The notes under the pieces were generated by a model. That model made no database searches. It worked only from the letters and a program-made list of their open reading frames with translations, and was not told the DNA's origin. Both the position numbers and the translations under genes were made by a program. From the NCBI GenBank assembly GCA_039707465.1, contig CM077643.1:43472105-43536104 (forward strand): a stretch of DNA of 64,000 bases. The letters run 5' to 3'. This document shows positions 40,840 to 55,300 of this stretch, piece by piece (the first letter of the stretch is position 1; every line of letters begins with the position of its first letter). This DNA comes from Rhabdophis nuchalis (Eukaryota > Chordata > Lepidosauria > Squamata > Natricidae).

Positions 40840-41571
40840 CTATAGATGACCAAGGTTCTAAACCACACACATTTTCGGGAAAGACTATAAACTGCTAGGA
40901 TGTGGATTTTCTAACATCTTGCGTGTTCTATACTTAAAATAGAAATCATTAGCATAGTGGGAGATAATAGTGAAATATGAAATGACATGAAAATAAAATA
41001 AAATTAAGAACATAAATATTTGCTTCAATTACAGAGACAAACATCACATTCCAAATACCTTCTCCTTGTCCTCTTTTATGTTGTAGAAAATGTTTATTAT
41101 TTGCTGCTTAACAAGATACCATGACTAGTTTTTGCCAAATAAACAAATTAGTTTTGTTCATATAAATCCAAATCTAGATCAAGAGGGCAGAAATTCTGTT
41201 CTGGGCTGCTCAATGCAGAAAGCTTAAAATATCCCAACTGATGAGTCCACAGTTCCTGCCCGAATAAAAGCTACTATCTCATTAGGAATTGCATTACTGA
41301 ATTTTTTCTTTACACTCCATCAAATGTGACTTTTGACAATTTACCATTTTTATTTGTTTTGCAGTCTGATGGGATCAACACCCAGGCCAAAAACCTATTG
41401 GTAAAAAAATTGTACTATATGAAAATGTTTTTAGAAACTTCAATTTCTATGTAGCAGGTACTTTGCTTTCCTAGGTTTAACTTTCTTGCTTAATAACACA
41501 CAGCCTCTCGATAATTGGGAGTAGAATAGAAAAGGGAAGTCAAGTCTCATGTTTATTACACATACAGGTAT

Positions 41572-41945
41572 ATGACTTACAACAGTTCATTTAGTGACTG
41601 TTCAAAGTTGCGATGATACTGAAAAAAGTGATTTATGAGTTTTTCACACTTGCCACTATTGCAATCTCCCCATGTTCAAAATTCAGGCACTTGGCAACTG
41701 GCTCATATTTATGATGGTTGCAGTATTCAGGGGTCATGTGATCATCTTTTGCAGCCTTCTGACAAGCAAGGTCAATGGGGAAGCCAGAGTCACTTAACCA
41801 CCATCTTCCTAACTTAACAACTGCAGTGATTCACTTAACAATTCTGGCAGGAAAGGCAAGAAATGGGGCAAAACTCATTTAACATCTATCTTAACTTAGC
41901 AATGGAAATTATGGGCTCAATTGTGTAAATCAAAAACTATCTGTA
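41572..41945. mobile_element. GTCCTCGACTT-family MITE
   Basis: Blocks gacttacaacagttcattta, acttggcaactggctcatat and tcacttaacaa are in family order; both terminal ends are worn. Confidence 0.75.
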
Positions 41946-42874
41946 TGGAGATTTTAGTGTTTCAGAAAAAATGAGATGTTTGGAACGTCCAATGATTCTA
42001 TTTGAAGATGAACAGAAAATAATGTACAGTACATTAAAACTCAGTTTAAAATTTCCTTGTTCATCACATTTATGCCTGCTTTTTATATTTTATTATTGAT
42101 TAAAATATAAAGTTTTATATGACTTCTAATTATGGTTTGGATCAATGCTTTTATCTCATCATATTCCATTAGCTTTTATTTTAAAAGAACGTCCAAATTC
42201 AGTCACATACAATACTTACATGTTTGGGCCATCTAGAAAAGGAAGACTGTATGCAAATCAACTCATGAAATGATCTCTGATTCATTAACCAACAATTTAA
42301 AGAATGGCCTAATTTCTAGCAACCAGAAAGCAAAAGAAAAAAAAAAACACCTAGAGACAAACCACCGAAAGACAAACGGAAAGACAAACGCCATGTTTTA
42401 CTACCAGTATTTGGAACCTACTATCCTTTTTTCAATGAGTTTTGTAAGGATAATGGAGTAGTTTGCTTCTGGCCAATAGCTGCTTGTATTTTTGTCAGCA
42501 TTCCTTTGCTAAAAATAAAAACTGAAGACCAAAGATGCTTGACTAATATATTTTTCCTGGAAGTTCACAGCGTAACCTCTGCTAAAGATGGCACCAGTTA
42601 TCTTTATAATATCCACTATCTTTCATTACATCATTAGTGCACAAATATTCTTTTCTATTGATACCGTGATCGATGGAGAGTTTATTGACTCCACTTTTTT
42701 CAGATGAATCTAAGATTGAAGAAAAGTCTACAACCACATCTCTTGCTTGCTCCAATATTTTTAAAATGCTAATGGCCATCATTGATTCTTTGTGTAAGTA
42801 AAAAAACAGAAACCTAGGCAGAACTGGCTCTCTAAGTCTAGTCTCCTCCTTACTACTCGATTTGGAAACAGAAC

Positions 42875-42880
42875 TTTATT
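42875..42880 (-). promoter_or_regulatory. L2HGDH: candidate L2HGDH polyadenylation signal
   Basis: TTTATT on the plus strand reads AATAAA on the minus strand, about 300 bases past the L2HGDH stop codon. Position fits a short 3' UTR, but no second signal element was tested. Confidence 0.45.
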
Positions 42881-43180
42881 CAGACACAAGGAGAGCTCTT
42901 AAGGAAAAGGAGGAAGATTCTGGCTTGCTAATTGTTCTAATGTATAAACACCATTTTCCTTTAACAAAGTAATATGACATTCAATGGATCTTCCTATCCC
43001 TTTAAATAGTTTCAGTGCTGTGATACCGATCGTGGTCAAGTTTGATGCTTTTGTATAGCAAACTAGTAGGTGGTTCCTTTTTCTAATCCTCTGTTTCCAA
43101 ATAAGAAACAGCCCTTTTCTTTGCCTGTCACAGTAGCTAAGATGAGGAGGAGCAAAGAGGCCCACGTCTCCACAGTCCAG

Positions 43181-43376
43181 TCACAATTCGAATCTCTGCT
43201 CTACCTCCTTGGCTATCATTTTTGCAATGGCAAGGGAGGAGGTAGCGGCAGGTGAAGGGGCATTCCTGACATGGAGGATTCGAGCAGCAATGTCTCCAGT
43301 TCCACTATCAAACACAAAATCATCAATCAAGTTCCCACCACTGTCCAAGGCTTGAGCTCTGACCCCAGCAGGTCCT
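43181..43376 (-). CDS. L2HGDH: L2HGDH exon 10 (stop)
   Basis: It encodes [20 protein letters not shown] through EVEQRFEL and a TGA stop at 43183-43181. Human ends with the same QRFEL. Acceptor tttttgcag. Confidence 0.96.
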
Positions 43377-46300
43377 CTGCAAAAAGAAAAACATTAAAAC
43401 ATTCAATATTTCATTTGATATCTGCCTCCTCACCAAAGTGACTTAATATGAGGTATCTAAGACAATTACTGCACTATTGTGGTTGATTACAGAATAGAAT
43501 AAAACTGAGTTATAGACCAATAAAAATATATTCTGTAAAACAAATGAAACAAAAGTATCCCGACATCAATAACTCTGGCAATCATTTGTGGGCAAAACGT
43601 ACATATAAAGTAGCACAACTCTGCTACTTTTAGAGAGATAAATTTATCCTGATTGCTTAACAGACAATATGGTTAATTATATACACTTGATTTTAGCTAA
43701 CAGCTGAGAAGCTTATCAAGTTTGCTTCTTTAAATTCAATTGCACAAGGGTTCAGGGTTTGCCCTTGGGATTTAAGTTGTAAACAAAGGGCTGTACTCCA
43801 AAAAAAAGATGGTGTCAGATTAAAAAAAAACCAATATGGGACCAGGACAAAAACTGATTTTGATAACTTTGCATTATATTAAAAACACAAAGACCTTCTT
43901 GAGGGAGATGGGTGGTCTAGAAACATGTTGGAGAAGATTCTTGTGAGTTTCTTGGACTACAAGGCGATCAAACTGGTCAGTCCTAGAGGAGATCAACCCT
44001 GACTGCTCATTAGAAGGCCAGATCCTGAAGAGGAAACTCAAACACTTTGGCCACCTAATGAGAAGGAAGGACTCACTGGAGAAGAGCCTAATGCTAGGAA
44101 AGACTGAAGGCAAAAAGAGAAGGGGATAACAGAGAATGAGGTGGCTGGATGGAGTCATTGAAGCAGGAGGTGTGAGCTTAAATGGACTTGAGGATGGTAG
44201 AGAACAGGAAGGCCTGGAGGAACATTGTCCATGGGGTTGCGATGGGTCGGACACGACTTTGCAACTAACAACAACAAAAATTAAATCTACAAATTTAATT
44301 GGTTATTACTAATAAGTCAGGTTAGTTCAAAGATTCAGTTCAAAGGATCAGTTTAATTAAAATAATAAAATATAAATGTGTGAGGTTGGACTTTGTTCTC
44401 TTGTGATTGCCTAGAATCTAAATTGATTCTACATTTGAGTGCAAAAGACAAGAGATTGGGGAGAGGGGGAAATAAGTGGGAGGGAGGGAAATGAGTAATC
44501 CCTGTGGTCATATGGGCAGGTGGTTGCCAAGCACCCAAACTTTGATCACATGGCTGCAGGTCAGTGCAACAGCCGTTAACTTCAAAGAATAAGAACCAGT
44601 CATTCTGTGCCACCATAACTTCAAACAGTTGCTGAACAAATGGTTATAATTCATGAAGTACATCTATTTGGTATAAGGTTCCTGCCCACGCAGGGGGTTG
44701 GACTAGAAGACCTACAAGGTCCCTTCCAACTCTGCTATTGTATTGTATTTGACTAAGAAACGGAGGGGAAATGTGTATCATAATTTTGATCCTCATGGAA
44801 GTAGCAGAAAAGAGGAGAGACAGCTATGTTGGACTAGTTTTCATCAAATGCGTTTTTCGGGTGTGAACTCTTTATTAAGGAGCTGCTTCTTCAAAATTCT
44901 TAAACATATTCAGCCATGGGGGGGGGGGGGACCCACTCTTGACATCTCAGTAATTTTAAATTTGTTTTACCTCTGAATATCATTGATGGTAACTTCAGGG
45001 ATGATTCTTTGCAGCTGCTTCAATTGGGCATTTAGAAAACATGCTCTGTACATTTCACCCATTCCATATGAAAAATTCTTCAACGCTAGTTTCCATAAGC
45101 CACTGGGAGAGAAAAAAGCAGTTTATTGGGAATTGGCTGGCTAAGAAAGTTAAATTCTCTCATCATCCATAATTCTATAAACTCTGAGACCTTGGAAAAC
45201 ATCAATATAGAAATATAGTAAATAAATGTGTATGTATCTCTGTGTGTTCATAAATCAACTAAAAGTACAAGCTAATAATTGCATCACAATTACATTGAAG
45301 GAATTAAATCAGTACTAACCAAGCCATTTTAGTGCTGTAGCTAAGAAATACTGCACTGGGATTAATAGCTGTCATTTTGATGTAAGCCTTTGATTATTCT
45401 GCTGGTTTTCACTTTACATATCTGATTAAGTGGACTTATCTAAAATGTTTATGTCACAATACATTTTTACATTCTTGGGATGCTGTAAAATTGGTTGTTT
45501 TTCTAATTGCTTTGAATAAAAATATGATTTTAGTTCATTTTTTTAATCTAGTAAAACATGTTTTTGTTAAATAAATAAACAATCTTGTCTTTTTTTTTGT
45601 TTTTCGCCTGCCACTTAGGTTTCTTCAGATGTTAGAAATGATTCTATTGAACTATCGTTTTTTATAAGATCAATATTTGTATTTGCTTTTTCTCCCAACA
45701 TTCCTAAACACAATACTACTTACAACCTCAACTGAACCACACTCTCTGTCCTCTCCTACAGCTCCCCCTGCAAGCAATTGAAGGCTTCTTGCAATGCTCA
45801 CAATTAATACTCTAGTAACAGAAAAACGAGGGAGGGCATATTATCTGGAAAAGATTACCTGTAAGCAACTGCATCTATAAAATCTTGAATGCTGAAATCA
45901 TAAAATTTATAGCCCTCTCGTTTAAATGCAAGGACTGCATTCGGTCCAAGCCAGACACTACCATCCATCCGTGGGGTAAAATGAATGCCCAGAAAGGGAA
46001 AACGGGGATCAGGTACCTGTCATACCAAAACACACATCCTAAATCAAAATTCATTTGAGGTAGGAAAGAAGTGAATGTCTGTATCGCCCTACATGCAAAT
46101 TATAAAACAGTTAAACAAAACAGTTCCCATTGAATTGTAGAGAGATAGGGAGAATAAATGGAGTCAATTTTCCAAAGAGAGAGTGGCTCTTTTTAATTGG
46201 AGATGTTTAAGCAGAAGTGAGATGGCCACCTACCAGAGATGCTTTAATTTGGATACTTGCATGAATCAAGGCCTAAATGCCCCATTTCAATTACACATAA

Positions 46301-49300
46301 CAAAATTTTTAAAAAAGTTTTTTTAAAAAAGAAAGGCAGAGTAAAGGAAAATATGTGGCAATGATCTGGAAAGGAAATTGAGATACTTTCTATTAAGGCT
46401 ATTAAAGTTTAAGGTATAAGGTTTCTGCCTAGGCAGGAAGTTGGACTAGAAGACCTCCAAGGTCCCTTCCAACTCTGCTATTGTATAATTGTTTAAAGAA
46501 CTTTTTGCAACACCAATAGTGCCCAACCCCCTTCCCCCAGGTTTTACTTCCTTCCAACCAATAAGTGAAAGTACTGAGAAATGATATACCGGATAAATGT
46601 TTCCTCTAACTAAATAGCACTTCTCTGGCTTCAGCACCAAATAATCTCCACGGAAAGGCACAATGCGGGGCTCTGGGTCACAACCAGAGATCTGGGAGAG
46701 TCTGTCCGAGTAAAGTCCTGCGCAGGACACAAGATGTCGGCATCGGACCTCCTTCCCCTGTGACAAAAGTAGCACAAATTTACCTCAGCTATAATATACC
46801 TTACACAATCTCAAAAGTAAATAATTTCCAAAGATATTTCCCGTATGTTTCACTTCCTCCTATGCTGCTCCTCATGTCTGAACTGAACTGTCCTAAGATC
46901 AGTAGGACAGGAAGGGATTACTTTTTTCTCTGAAATAGAAGTTCAAATCAAAAATATGTTTTTGGGGAAGAGAGATAACTTCTGGAGAAAGCTAGTCTGG
47001 CCAAACAGCTACCTTAGCCAATGGAAAAGGCCAGATGTCCAACAACTGCACATGACAGGGTTACTTGCATTTGAAGTCAGACCTTCTCAGGGAATGAGAA
47101 ACTTTAAGCCAGGGGTGTCAAACTCGACTTCATTGAGGGCCACATCAGGTTGTGTTTGACCTCGGGGGGGGGGGGGGAGGGCTGGGATGAGCGTGGAGAG
47201 GGTGGGTATGGCCGGCTTAACATCACTCATGTCAGGGGCACCTGGGGTGGCTCAAGCACTCTGCCAGCAAAAACGGGCTCCCAAGCTCAGTTTTCAGCTG
47301 CGATGGCCTCCTGCAGTCCTCTGCCAGCAAAAACTCAGCTGGCAGAGGCACTGCAGGTCAGTCTTTCACTGTTTCTGGGATGGCCCCGTGGACCAGATCT
47401 AAGCACCCCGTGGGCCAGATCTAGCCCTGGAGGCCTTGAGTTTGACACCCCTGCTTTAAGCAATTAGTAAACAGGCACAGCTAGAACTTTGTAAAAACTA
47501 CTAGAACCGTGCCTTTGTAATACTTTGTAATATGGTTATTATCTTTCTCAAATATTTTCAGATATTAAGAATTATGTTTGCTTTTCTATGTAGAGCGCTA
47601 AGGAAAGCCTCAACTAATTTTTAGTATATATTTATGCTTTAAGTAACCTGAAGATTACAGTCTTCTTTTCTATCAACCTCGAATACTGTTTTGTATATTA
47701 ATTCAGTTCTCAGTTTTCCTTAGAGATGAATTCAGAAAATGGATTGCATATGAAAGCACAGATGGCTGAAAAGTAACATACATAGGTATAACCTTCATTT
47801 ATATGTTTAAAGACTTTGGAATGTATTTCTTTTATTATAAAAAGCAGGTGGTGATGGTGCTTTTTAATAAATTATGTATATGCATCACCCTGAATATGCC
47901 ATTTTTATCTTAATATTCTACATCTTCCTATTTCATCGCTGCAAAAACTCTGTAATATACAAACCAGCATTCTAAGCTGAGTGTAATATAAAAGTAACTA
48001 AAGTATTAACCTACTAAATTATCAATTAAGTTAAAAAATTATGCTTAGTACCGTAAGTAAAAATATTGGAAGGTCAAAAATATGTATTTTAAGAAATTGA
48101 ATTTAATGATAATCTTACCTTTGAATTTCTAACAACAATTGGATATTTCATCCCTACAAATAATATGAAAAGAATTTAAATTGGTTATGAAGCAATTGTT
48201 TTATCCCTTGTGCAAAACTAAAACCCAAATGGTAGTTTCTGAAGAGAAAGTAGGCTCATCTGCAGCCATTTTCTCTTTCTTGTAGAAGCATCTTTATTAA
48301 GATGCTAGTATAGGGGGAAAGAACCCTGACTTTATTGTAATATATATTCTTAAGCATGTTTTATGTCTATTAAAAAATTGAGTTTCTTTTCTCGGCCTTA
48401 GTTTAGTTTGAGTTCCATTCAATCCTTCTCATAAAACAAAGTGTATTTCAAAGTACACTAAACCATTTTAAACAGCATGCAATGTGTTGAAAAAAAGATC
48501 AGACTACAGAACTCCTAATAATCCAAAAATAGGAACTCTAGCAACATAAAACATCAATTCTCCTTTGATTATGGACACAATCCATGTAGTTTGCTTGGCA
48601 ACAATACCTTTTGAATGGCTTTTTGCTGTCCCCTTGTTCTATCTCCCTTTCTGCCTTTCTGTTTACTCAAATAATATCTATATTACTAGGTATCCTTTGG
48701 CAAAAGTGGTCAGAAGATTTTTTTTCTGAATTTTGGAAATGATGAAACAACTTTTTCTTGCTAAATTCTCTTTTAGTAAAAGGATTTAAAGTATAGATGT
48801 CAAACCAAGTAGCAGACCAATTGTAATGGCTTCTAATACACATTTGTTATTCTTTATTAAATTGCAAGGAAAAAGTTGTTTAATTGTCCTTTTTCCTAGG
48901 TATAACCCATCTGTCTTTATGATATGAATGAGTTTAAAGTAAAATTTAGTATCTATCAAATTTATAGCAATTTTTGAAGAAGTTCTGAAAAGATATCCTA
49001 TAACATAAACATCTGAACCATACCACTTATTCAAAGCAACCTAAGTACTGAAGGCAATTTCAACCTGCACAATCTTTAAATGTATAGAAAATACCGTCTA
49101 TGTACATAGGCTATGCTAAGCCAGGATTTTTTTAACCTTGGTTTGTTGCACCAGGTATATTAGACTGGTTCATACACACTTAAGGTCGAATGAAATAAAC
49201 TTTGTTGTTGCTTAAATTTATGTCTGCCTAAAGGCCACTCTGGATTTTGCATGGAACATCAAAAGATGTATTCTAAAAATGGAAGAGACCAACTTTTGCT

Positions 49301-52300
49301 TTTTGAAAAGTTTTAGGAGATGAAAGGGCATTGCATCTTAGGGTTGCAAGGGGAATGCTGGTGGACACACTCTTGGGAACATCATCTTAATGCATGTTGA
49401 GTTCAAGGTCTGCATATTACAGTGAATCCTAAGAGGACAATTCCAAAGAACATTGGGGAAGAGTATAACTGTAGAGGTGTCAGAAACGAAAGATTTACTC
49501 TAAATTACCTTCTTTACTTCCTTCAGAACTCTCCTTTGCCATATCCATCTCTTCCACCTCAAACTCTGTCAAGACAGTACCTCCAGCTGTCTGAAAATCT
49601 TCAGCATAGGCTAGGGCCACCTGCCTGTAGTTCACAATGCCAGTGTATGGGGAATCCAGAGCCATCAACCCCTGAAAAGGTGGATGCAGGGACAACACAT
49701 CTGTTCACAGGGTCAATATTGAAAGAACAAAGAAGACACAAAGGGGCCATTTGAATCAATGCAACTTTCAGCAAGGCAGCCTACATGCTTATTAGGTCTA
49801 CATGCTTACTCAGATAGTGCTGCTTATCGGCAAGGAATGACAGAAGGACAATTTAAAGCACACGAAAGTGGCGCTAGACTAATATTTTCCAAAATGGGTT
49901 GTTCAAAAAAACTTTAGCAACAGGACTATCTGACATTCCCAGTGCAATTTTTGACACCGTTCCTACCTTTGAAACCAACAATTGGTAAAAAGATTTGGTG
50001 AGGTAAAATACTGAAGAGTGACATGCACGGATTGAAACTTATTTCTGGAAGTCAAGCATTGATTAGTAGGTATTTGAAGTCTGAGAGATCAAACTGGAGG
50101 ATTTTGCCTGGAAAAGGGAGAAGATACAGACAAAGAAGAAAAGAAGAGGGGCTCTTGAATCTTGAGTAACTGACTGGGTATGATGGTTGGTAGACTTTGA
50201 AGAGTGGGCCTGCTTTTCTGTCTGAGGTAAAGGTTAAGGACATGCAGGGCCTTGATTAAAACTGCCATGAGCTACTGACTCCTGAACAGCCGTAGATCCA
50301 ACTGGGAGGAGAATTTGGCCTCAGCTAGAGCTCTTCCAGAGAAACAACACCTGGAAATATATAACCGAAATAAGTGAGCATGTTAGTTTTGCATGGGAAA
50401 CTCCAAGCAACATGAACAGTGAAGAACACTTTGTGATGATCTGTAAGGTATGAAGGTTTGGCTTTCAAACAGAAAACTTAAACCATGCTTGCTGGAAGTG
50501 GAAGCTTATGTCATTAGAAGAGAACATGAAGGAATAAAGAATTTATATCATCAGACATGAGGGAAGGTAAAAATTTGCTTACTATGATGGGTAAAGCAAC
50601 TCAGTCGGGGCGGAGAAATGATATGAATGCCAAAGAACACAAGAAGGAACAAAAGCTTGTGACCCAGAGAAGCAAGAGGATCAGAAGTTAAGTGCCACTA
50701 GTAGCTCAGCAACCTGCTCTAGAAGGCAGTGCATGGATTCTACCTTACCAACCTCAGTTTCATGGAACAGGATGGAACATACTCAGCCCTGATAAGTCAA
50801 AGAATGCAGGATCCACTTTGAAGAAGAAGAGGTGCATTCTGGTAATGTGTAATTCCCAAATGTGAAAAACTTACTGTATTTTTTGGACTAGAAGATTTTG
50901 AAGAGGTATTTTTTTTTTATTAAAAAAGGGGGTTGCACTCTGCAACCCTCTGCATGCCTAGTTTTTTGGAACAACAGGGCATGCAGAGTTTGGGAGGCCT
51001 GTAAAGTGATCCTGGGGGTTTGGGGGGGCAAATATGAGCAAAAAACAGGCCCATTCTTTTTGCAAAAAACAGGGCATGCATAGGCTTTGGGAGGCTTGTA
51101 GAGTGCTCCTCTACAAGTGGCCCGTTTTTTACTCATTTTTGCCCTCCCCAGCCCCCAGGAGAACTTTGCAGGCCTCCCAAACCCTCTGCATGTCCATTTT
51201 TATGAAGGGGCGGGATTTCAGAGGGCCAAAAAAATGCTGTATTCAGTGTATAAGATGCACCCAGATTTTCACCCTCTTTTGGGGGGAGAAAAGGTGTGTC
51301 TTATACTCTGAAAAATACGGTAGGTTGAAACTTGCAGATTGAATATGATGTCACAGAATATGTATTATCTTCCAGGTCTGTTCAATAGGCTGCCAAAACC
51401 TTTTCCCCTGAATAGACTTCAAGCCTATAAATAACAGTTGTACTATCTATTCAGGGGAACATGAACAAAAAATGCCAGAAAAGACCTCAAAAGCTTTCTC
51501 CAGAGTCAAAGAGGAAAATGACCTAGGAAAATAAAAAAGTGGGAAATGTAAATAGTGTACTTGTCAACTCTTTCACAAAGGGAAAACAAGATCCTGGAAA
51601 TCAGAAAACCTTTATTTAATTTTCTATATCAGCTTTAATTTAATGTACCACTATTGTTAAACTGCACGGAGATATTGATTTCAGACTTTGCCGGGTACCT
51701 TCCCAAAATATTAGATACTGCACAGCAAGACAGCAGCTTACCCGACAATAGGGTTCCTTGGCTTGTATTTCTTTGGGAGAGATTAGTTTCAGTCCCCGGA
51801 CATTATTCTGTGTCCCCCTTTCATAAAGTGCCTTGAGCCTCGGAATTTCTTCATGTTCAACTGCAACAATCAGCTGCCAAAGAAATAAGAAACTAGAGCA
51901 ACCGCAGAACCAAAAAATACCATGGACGAACAACAGGAGACAACCACACTGTGAAGTGTGAAGAAACAGAATTAATATTGGATTAAATTAGACTTCAATT
52001 AAAATTGCAATATAAATTAATTGTGCTTCATATCTTTATTTAGTTGGAGGGATCTTTCCTTGCTGATATTCTTTCTTGATAAAAACAAAACTACAGACTC
52101 TCGATTTCTTTGAATCAAAGAACAATAGAAGAAGTCAAAGTCTCTTGTTCTTTAAAGTAATTGTCAGTGAGAGCTGAACTAGCTAGAAGTATTATATATC
52201 TGCTCCTTCTCTGGATAATATAAGTCAGAGGTCTTCAAACTTGGCAACTTTAAGACTTGTGGACTTCTTTTTTTTTTTTTAAAGATAGTTTTTATTAAGC

Positions 52301-55300
52301 ATTTTTACCTTTAAAAAACAGGAAAGCATACACACACACACACACACACACACACAAAGAAAAAAACAAGACAAATATAAAAATGTAAAATAGTTTTACA
52401 GACATGTGGACTTCAACTCCCAGAATTCTCCAGCCAGCTCCGCTGTCTTAAAGTTGCCAAGTTTGGGGACCCCTGATATACGTATTAGGCTGTTTTTTCT
52501 CTTATCAGGAAAGAAAAAGAATTGCATTATACCAGGTGTTTTTTCAGCATCCACTTCAAACACTTAAGAGAAAACAGAATAGTTTTATCTTATCTTGTTC
52601 ATCATTAAGCCTCCGCTAAATACCTTTGTTGACTCAGCAGGTGGCAGCCACTAGCTTGTCTAGGCTTCAAAGCTAAGCAAGGTGAGGCTTGGTTAGTATT
52701 TGGATCAGAGCTCACCATGAAGTTTGAAGAATCTGCCAGTTGCGTGGCCAAGTTGAAACAGATCTAGTTCTAGTCCTGCCTTAGGCACGAAGCCAGCTGG
52801 ATCACCTTGGGCCCATCATTCCCTCAGCTCTGGGAAGAAGGCAGTGGTAAACCATTTATGAAAAAGAATCATGCCAAGAAAACTGCAAGGACTTGCCAAG
52901 TGTCAAAAACTAACTAAAAGGTACAAAAAAAAGAGACATTCAGTGTAGACTTTATTTTGGGGACAGTTGGAAGAATTTAGCTACTGTATAAGCCTAGTTA
53001 TATGAACTAGTGCAACCAACCTGGTATGTTATGGCTGATTTTTTTTTTAAAGCCTTAGTGTCTCATATTTGGCAGGCAGACATTTCTAGTTGGGCAATGA
53101 GCTGAAGGTGCAATCTTGAATGCCTTCCTGTGAATAAAATTATCTGTACCATCTTTCTGCCAATTGAAACAGCACCCAAATTGCTCCCCATTAGATTTAA
53201 TTGTAAACTGCTGCAGCTTTAGGGAGATGTCACATTAGTCACCCTTCACTGACATCTAAATCAACTGACGTACGCTTTGCTTTTTCAAAGGACACAATTA
53301 TTCTAAGATAGATAAATAGATATGCTGATTTCTGTTCGTACACTGTAATTGCAAATATAAAAATAACAATAAAGCAATGGAACAAGGGAAATGGAGTTAA
53401 TGCAATCATACTCAAGCAGTATACACACGCAAGCATATATATTGGTTTCTGATGTTACTGTATAACAATGATGGAAAAGGCTAATCAATAACATTTCATT
53501 CTGTGTAACTCTTAAGACTGCAGATTATATCATGATTGGAAAGTTGGTTCAGCGATTATAAAGCAGTAATGAAAAAAATCACAATAAGAAAATCCAACAA
53601 TCCCAGATTAGTGTGTACCTATCGTATGATTCTTGGGCCAATTCTACTGTTTGAATAATGACAATAATCATAAATGAAGTGCATTAGAGTTATAGTAGGA
53701 TTAAGTTTGCTTCTCTTTAAATTATTTAGAACACCCTAATATAGCCACCCCAAGAAAATTAAGTAACTTAATCAAGTATATGTGGAGCTGTAGAAGATTA
53801 GCAGCAAAAATTTCAGCACTTACCCTACCTTGCCACATTGTTTATATGGGATTTGTTTTTGGTCACAGTATTCATAGCAGAGAACAGCGCCTTCTACACA
53901 CAACTTGGCTTTTAGGGATCCAGGTGTATAATAGATTCCACTGTGAATAACACCACTGTTATGCCCACTTTGATGAAGAGCTAAACAGAAAGGTACATCT
54001 ATCATTGGATTGATCTTCTAATACATAGAAATATTTTGTTAGTCAAAATATTATTCAATTATTTTACATAATTTCAGTGTTAGTTCGGGAAAAGATAGCA
54101 AGGTAAAATAGAAATAAGCATAAAAAGAGCCACATAGCATGCATAATATGAAAATATAAACATTTATCTTAAGCAGTAAGATTTAAGAACTCACTAAAAT
54201 ATCATGTTCCTGATTTTTTTTTGAGACAGCTATGTGCCCTATGCCAAACCAAGATATACAGGAAACTATATAGATACGATAGGCTTCTATTTGTCAGAAA
54301 ACTATAGATATCATACTATTCTATGTAGGCAACAAAATCCATATCCTAGAAATCATCAATTTTCCATTGAATGGCCACAAAAAATTACAATATAAGTTAC
54401 TAGGAATTTTAATGTTCTCTTATAACAAATGATATGTAAAATTAGCCCATCAAAAAGATTTTTAATGGATTGTAACAACCTGAACCAGAAGTAGTCCACA
54501 ATTGAGGTCCGCAACCTCAATTGAGACCAGCAACTTGGTTATTACGAATACGAATATTTATTTGTATAACCGCGTCCTCTCCCCTAGGGGACTCGGAGCG
54601 GTGTACAGGGAGAAAATTAAAACAGCATAAAAATATACATAAATACACTAAAAACAAATTAAATTTAACTATCCCTGCACTAAAATTCCCATTTAAAATT
54701 AACAATCCCTAATCCCTGGGTAGAGACTAACCTAGGCCGGCCAAGCAGAAAAAATGAGTTTTTAATTTCTGACGGAAGGAGCGGAGGTCCGTAGTTGTTC
54801 TAATGTCGGGGGGAAGGTCGTTCCAGAGGGCTGGGCCCGCCACAGAGAAGGCCCTTCCCCTGGGCGTCGCCCGCTGACAAAGTCTAGTGGACGGCACCCG
54901 GAGAAGTCCCTCTCTGTGGGAGCGAATCGGCCGGGAGGATGTATGAGGCAGAATCCGATCCCGCAGATAGCTAGGTCCCGAGCCATGGAGCGCTTTAAAG
55001 ATGAGAACTAACACCTTGAAGCGCACCCGAAAGACGACAGGTAGCCAGTGCAGCTCGCGCAAGAGCGGTGTTACATGGGTATACCTTGAGGTTCCCATTA
55101 TTGCTCGCGCGGCTGCATTCTGGACCAGCTGAAGTCTTCGGGTGCACCTCAAGGGGAGCCCCATGTAGAGAGAGTTACAATAGTCCAGTCGGGATGTCAC
55201 GAGAGCATGAGTGACTGTGCGAAGGGCGTCCCGATCCAATAGGGGGCGCAACTGGCGAACCAGGCGAACCTGGTAAAACGCCCTCTTGGCCACGGCTGTC

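Larger units (their letters stand above)
39319..43180. other. intergenic region between the large frame and L2HGDH
   Basis: The two genes converge here. I see a short ATT microsatellite (about 39674-39696), a 104-bp hairpin MITE (40736-40839), a MITE of the GTCCTCGACTT family (41572-41945) and a likely L2HGDH polyadenylation signal (42875-42880). I see no conserved coding exon. Confidence 0.6.

Noticed and set aside
42582..42782. 66-codon minus-strand frame downstream of L2HGDH
   Set aside because: Short, no homology I recognise, in the expected 3' flank; chance length for AT-rich DNA.
47150..47467. 105-codon plus-strand frame
   Set aside because: It lies inside the MITE bounded by the ctttaagc duplication.
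52640..52700. A true 5S rRNA gene
   Set aside because: Only the promoter-like part is kept with many differences, followed by a SINE tail.
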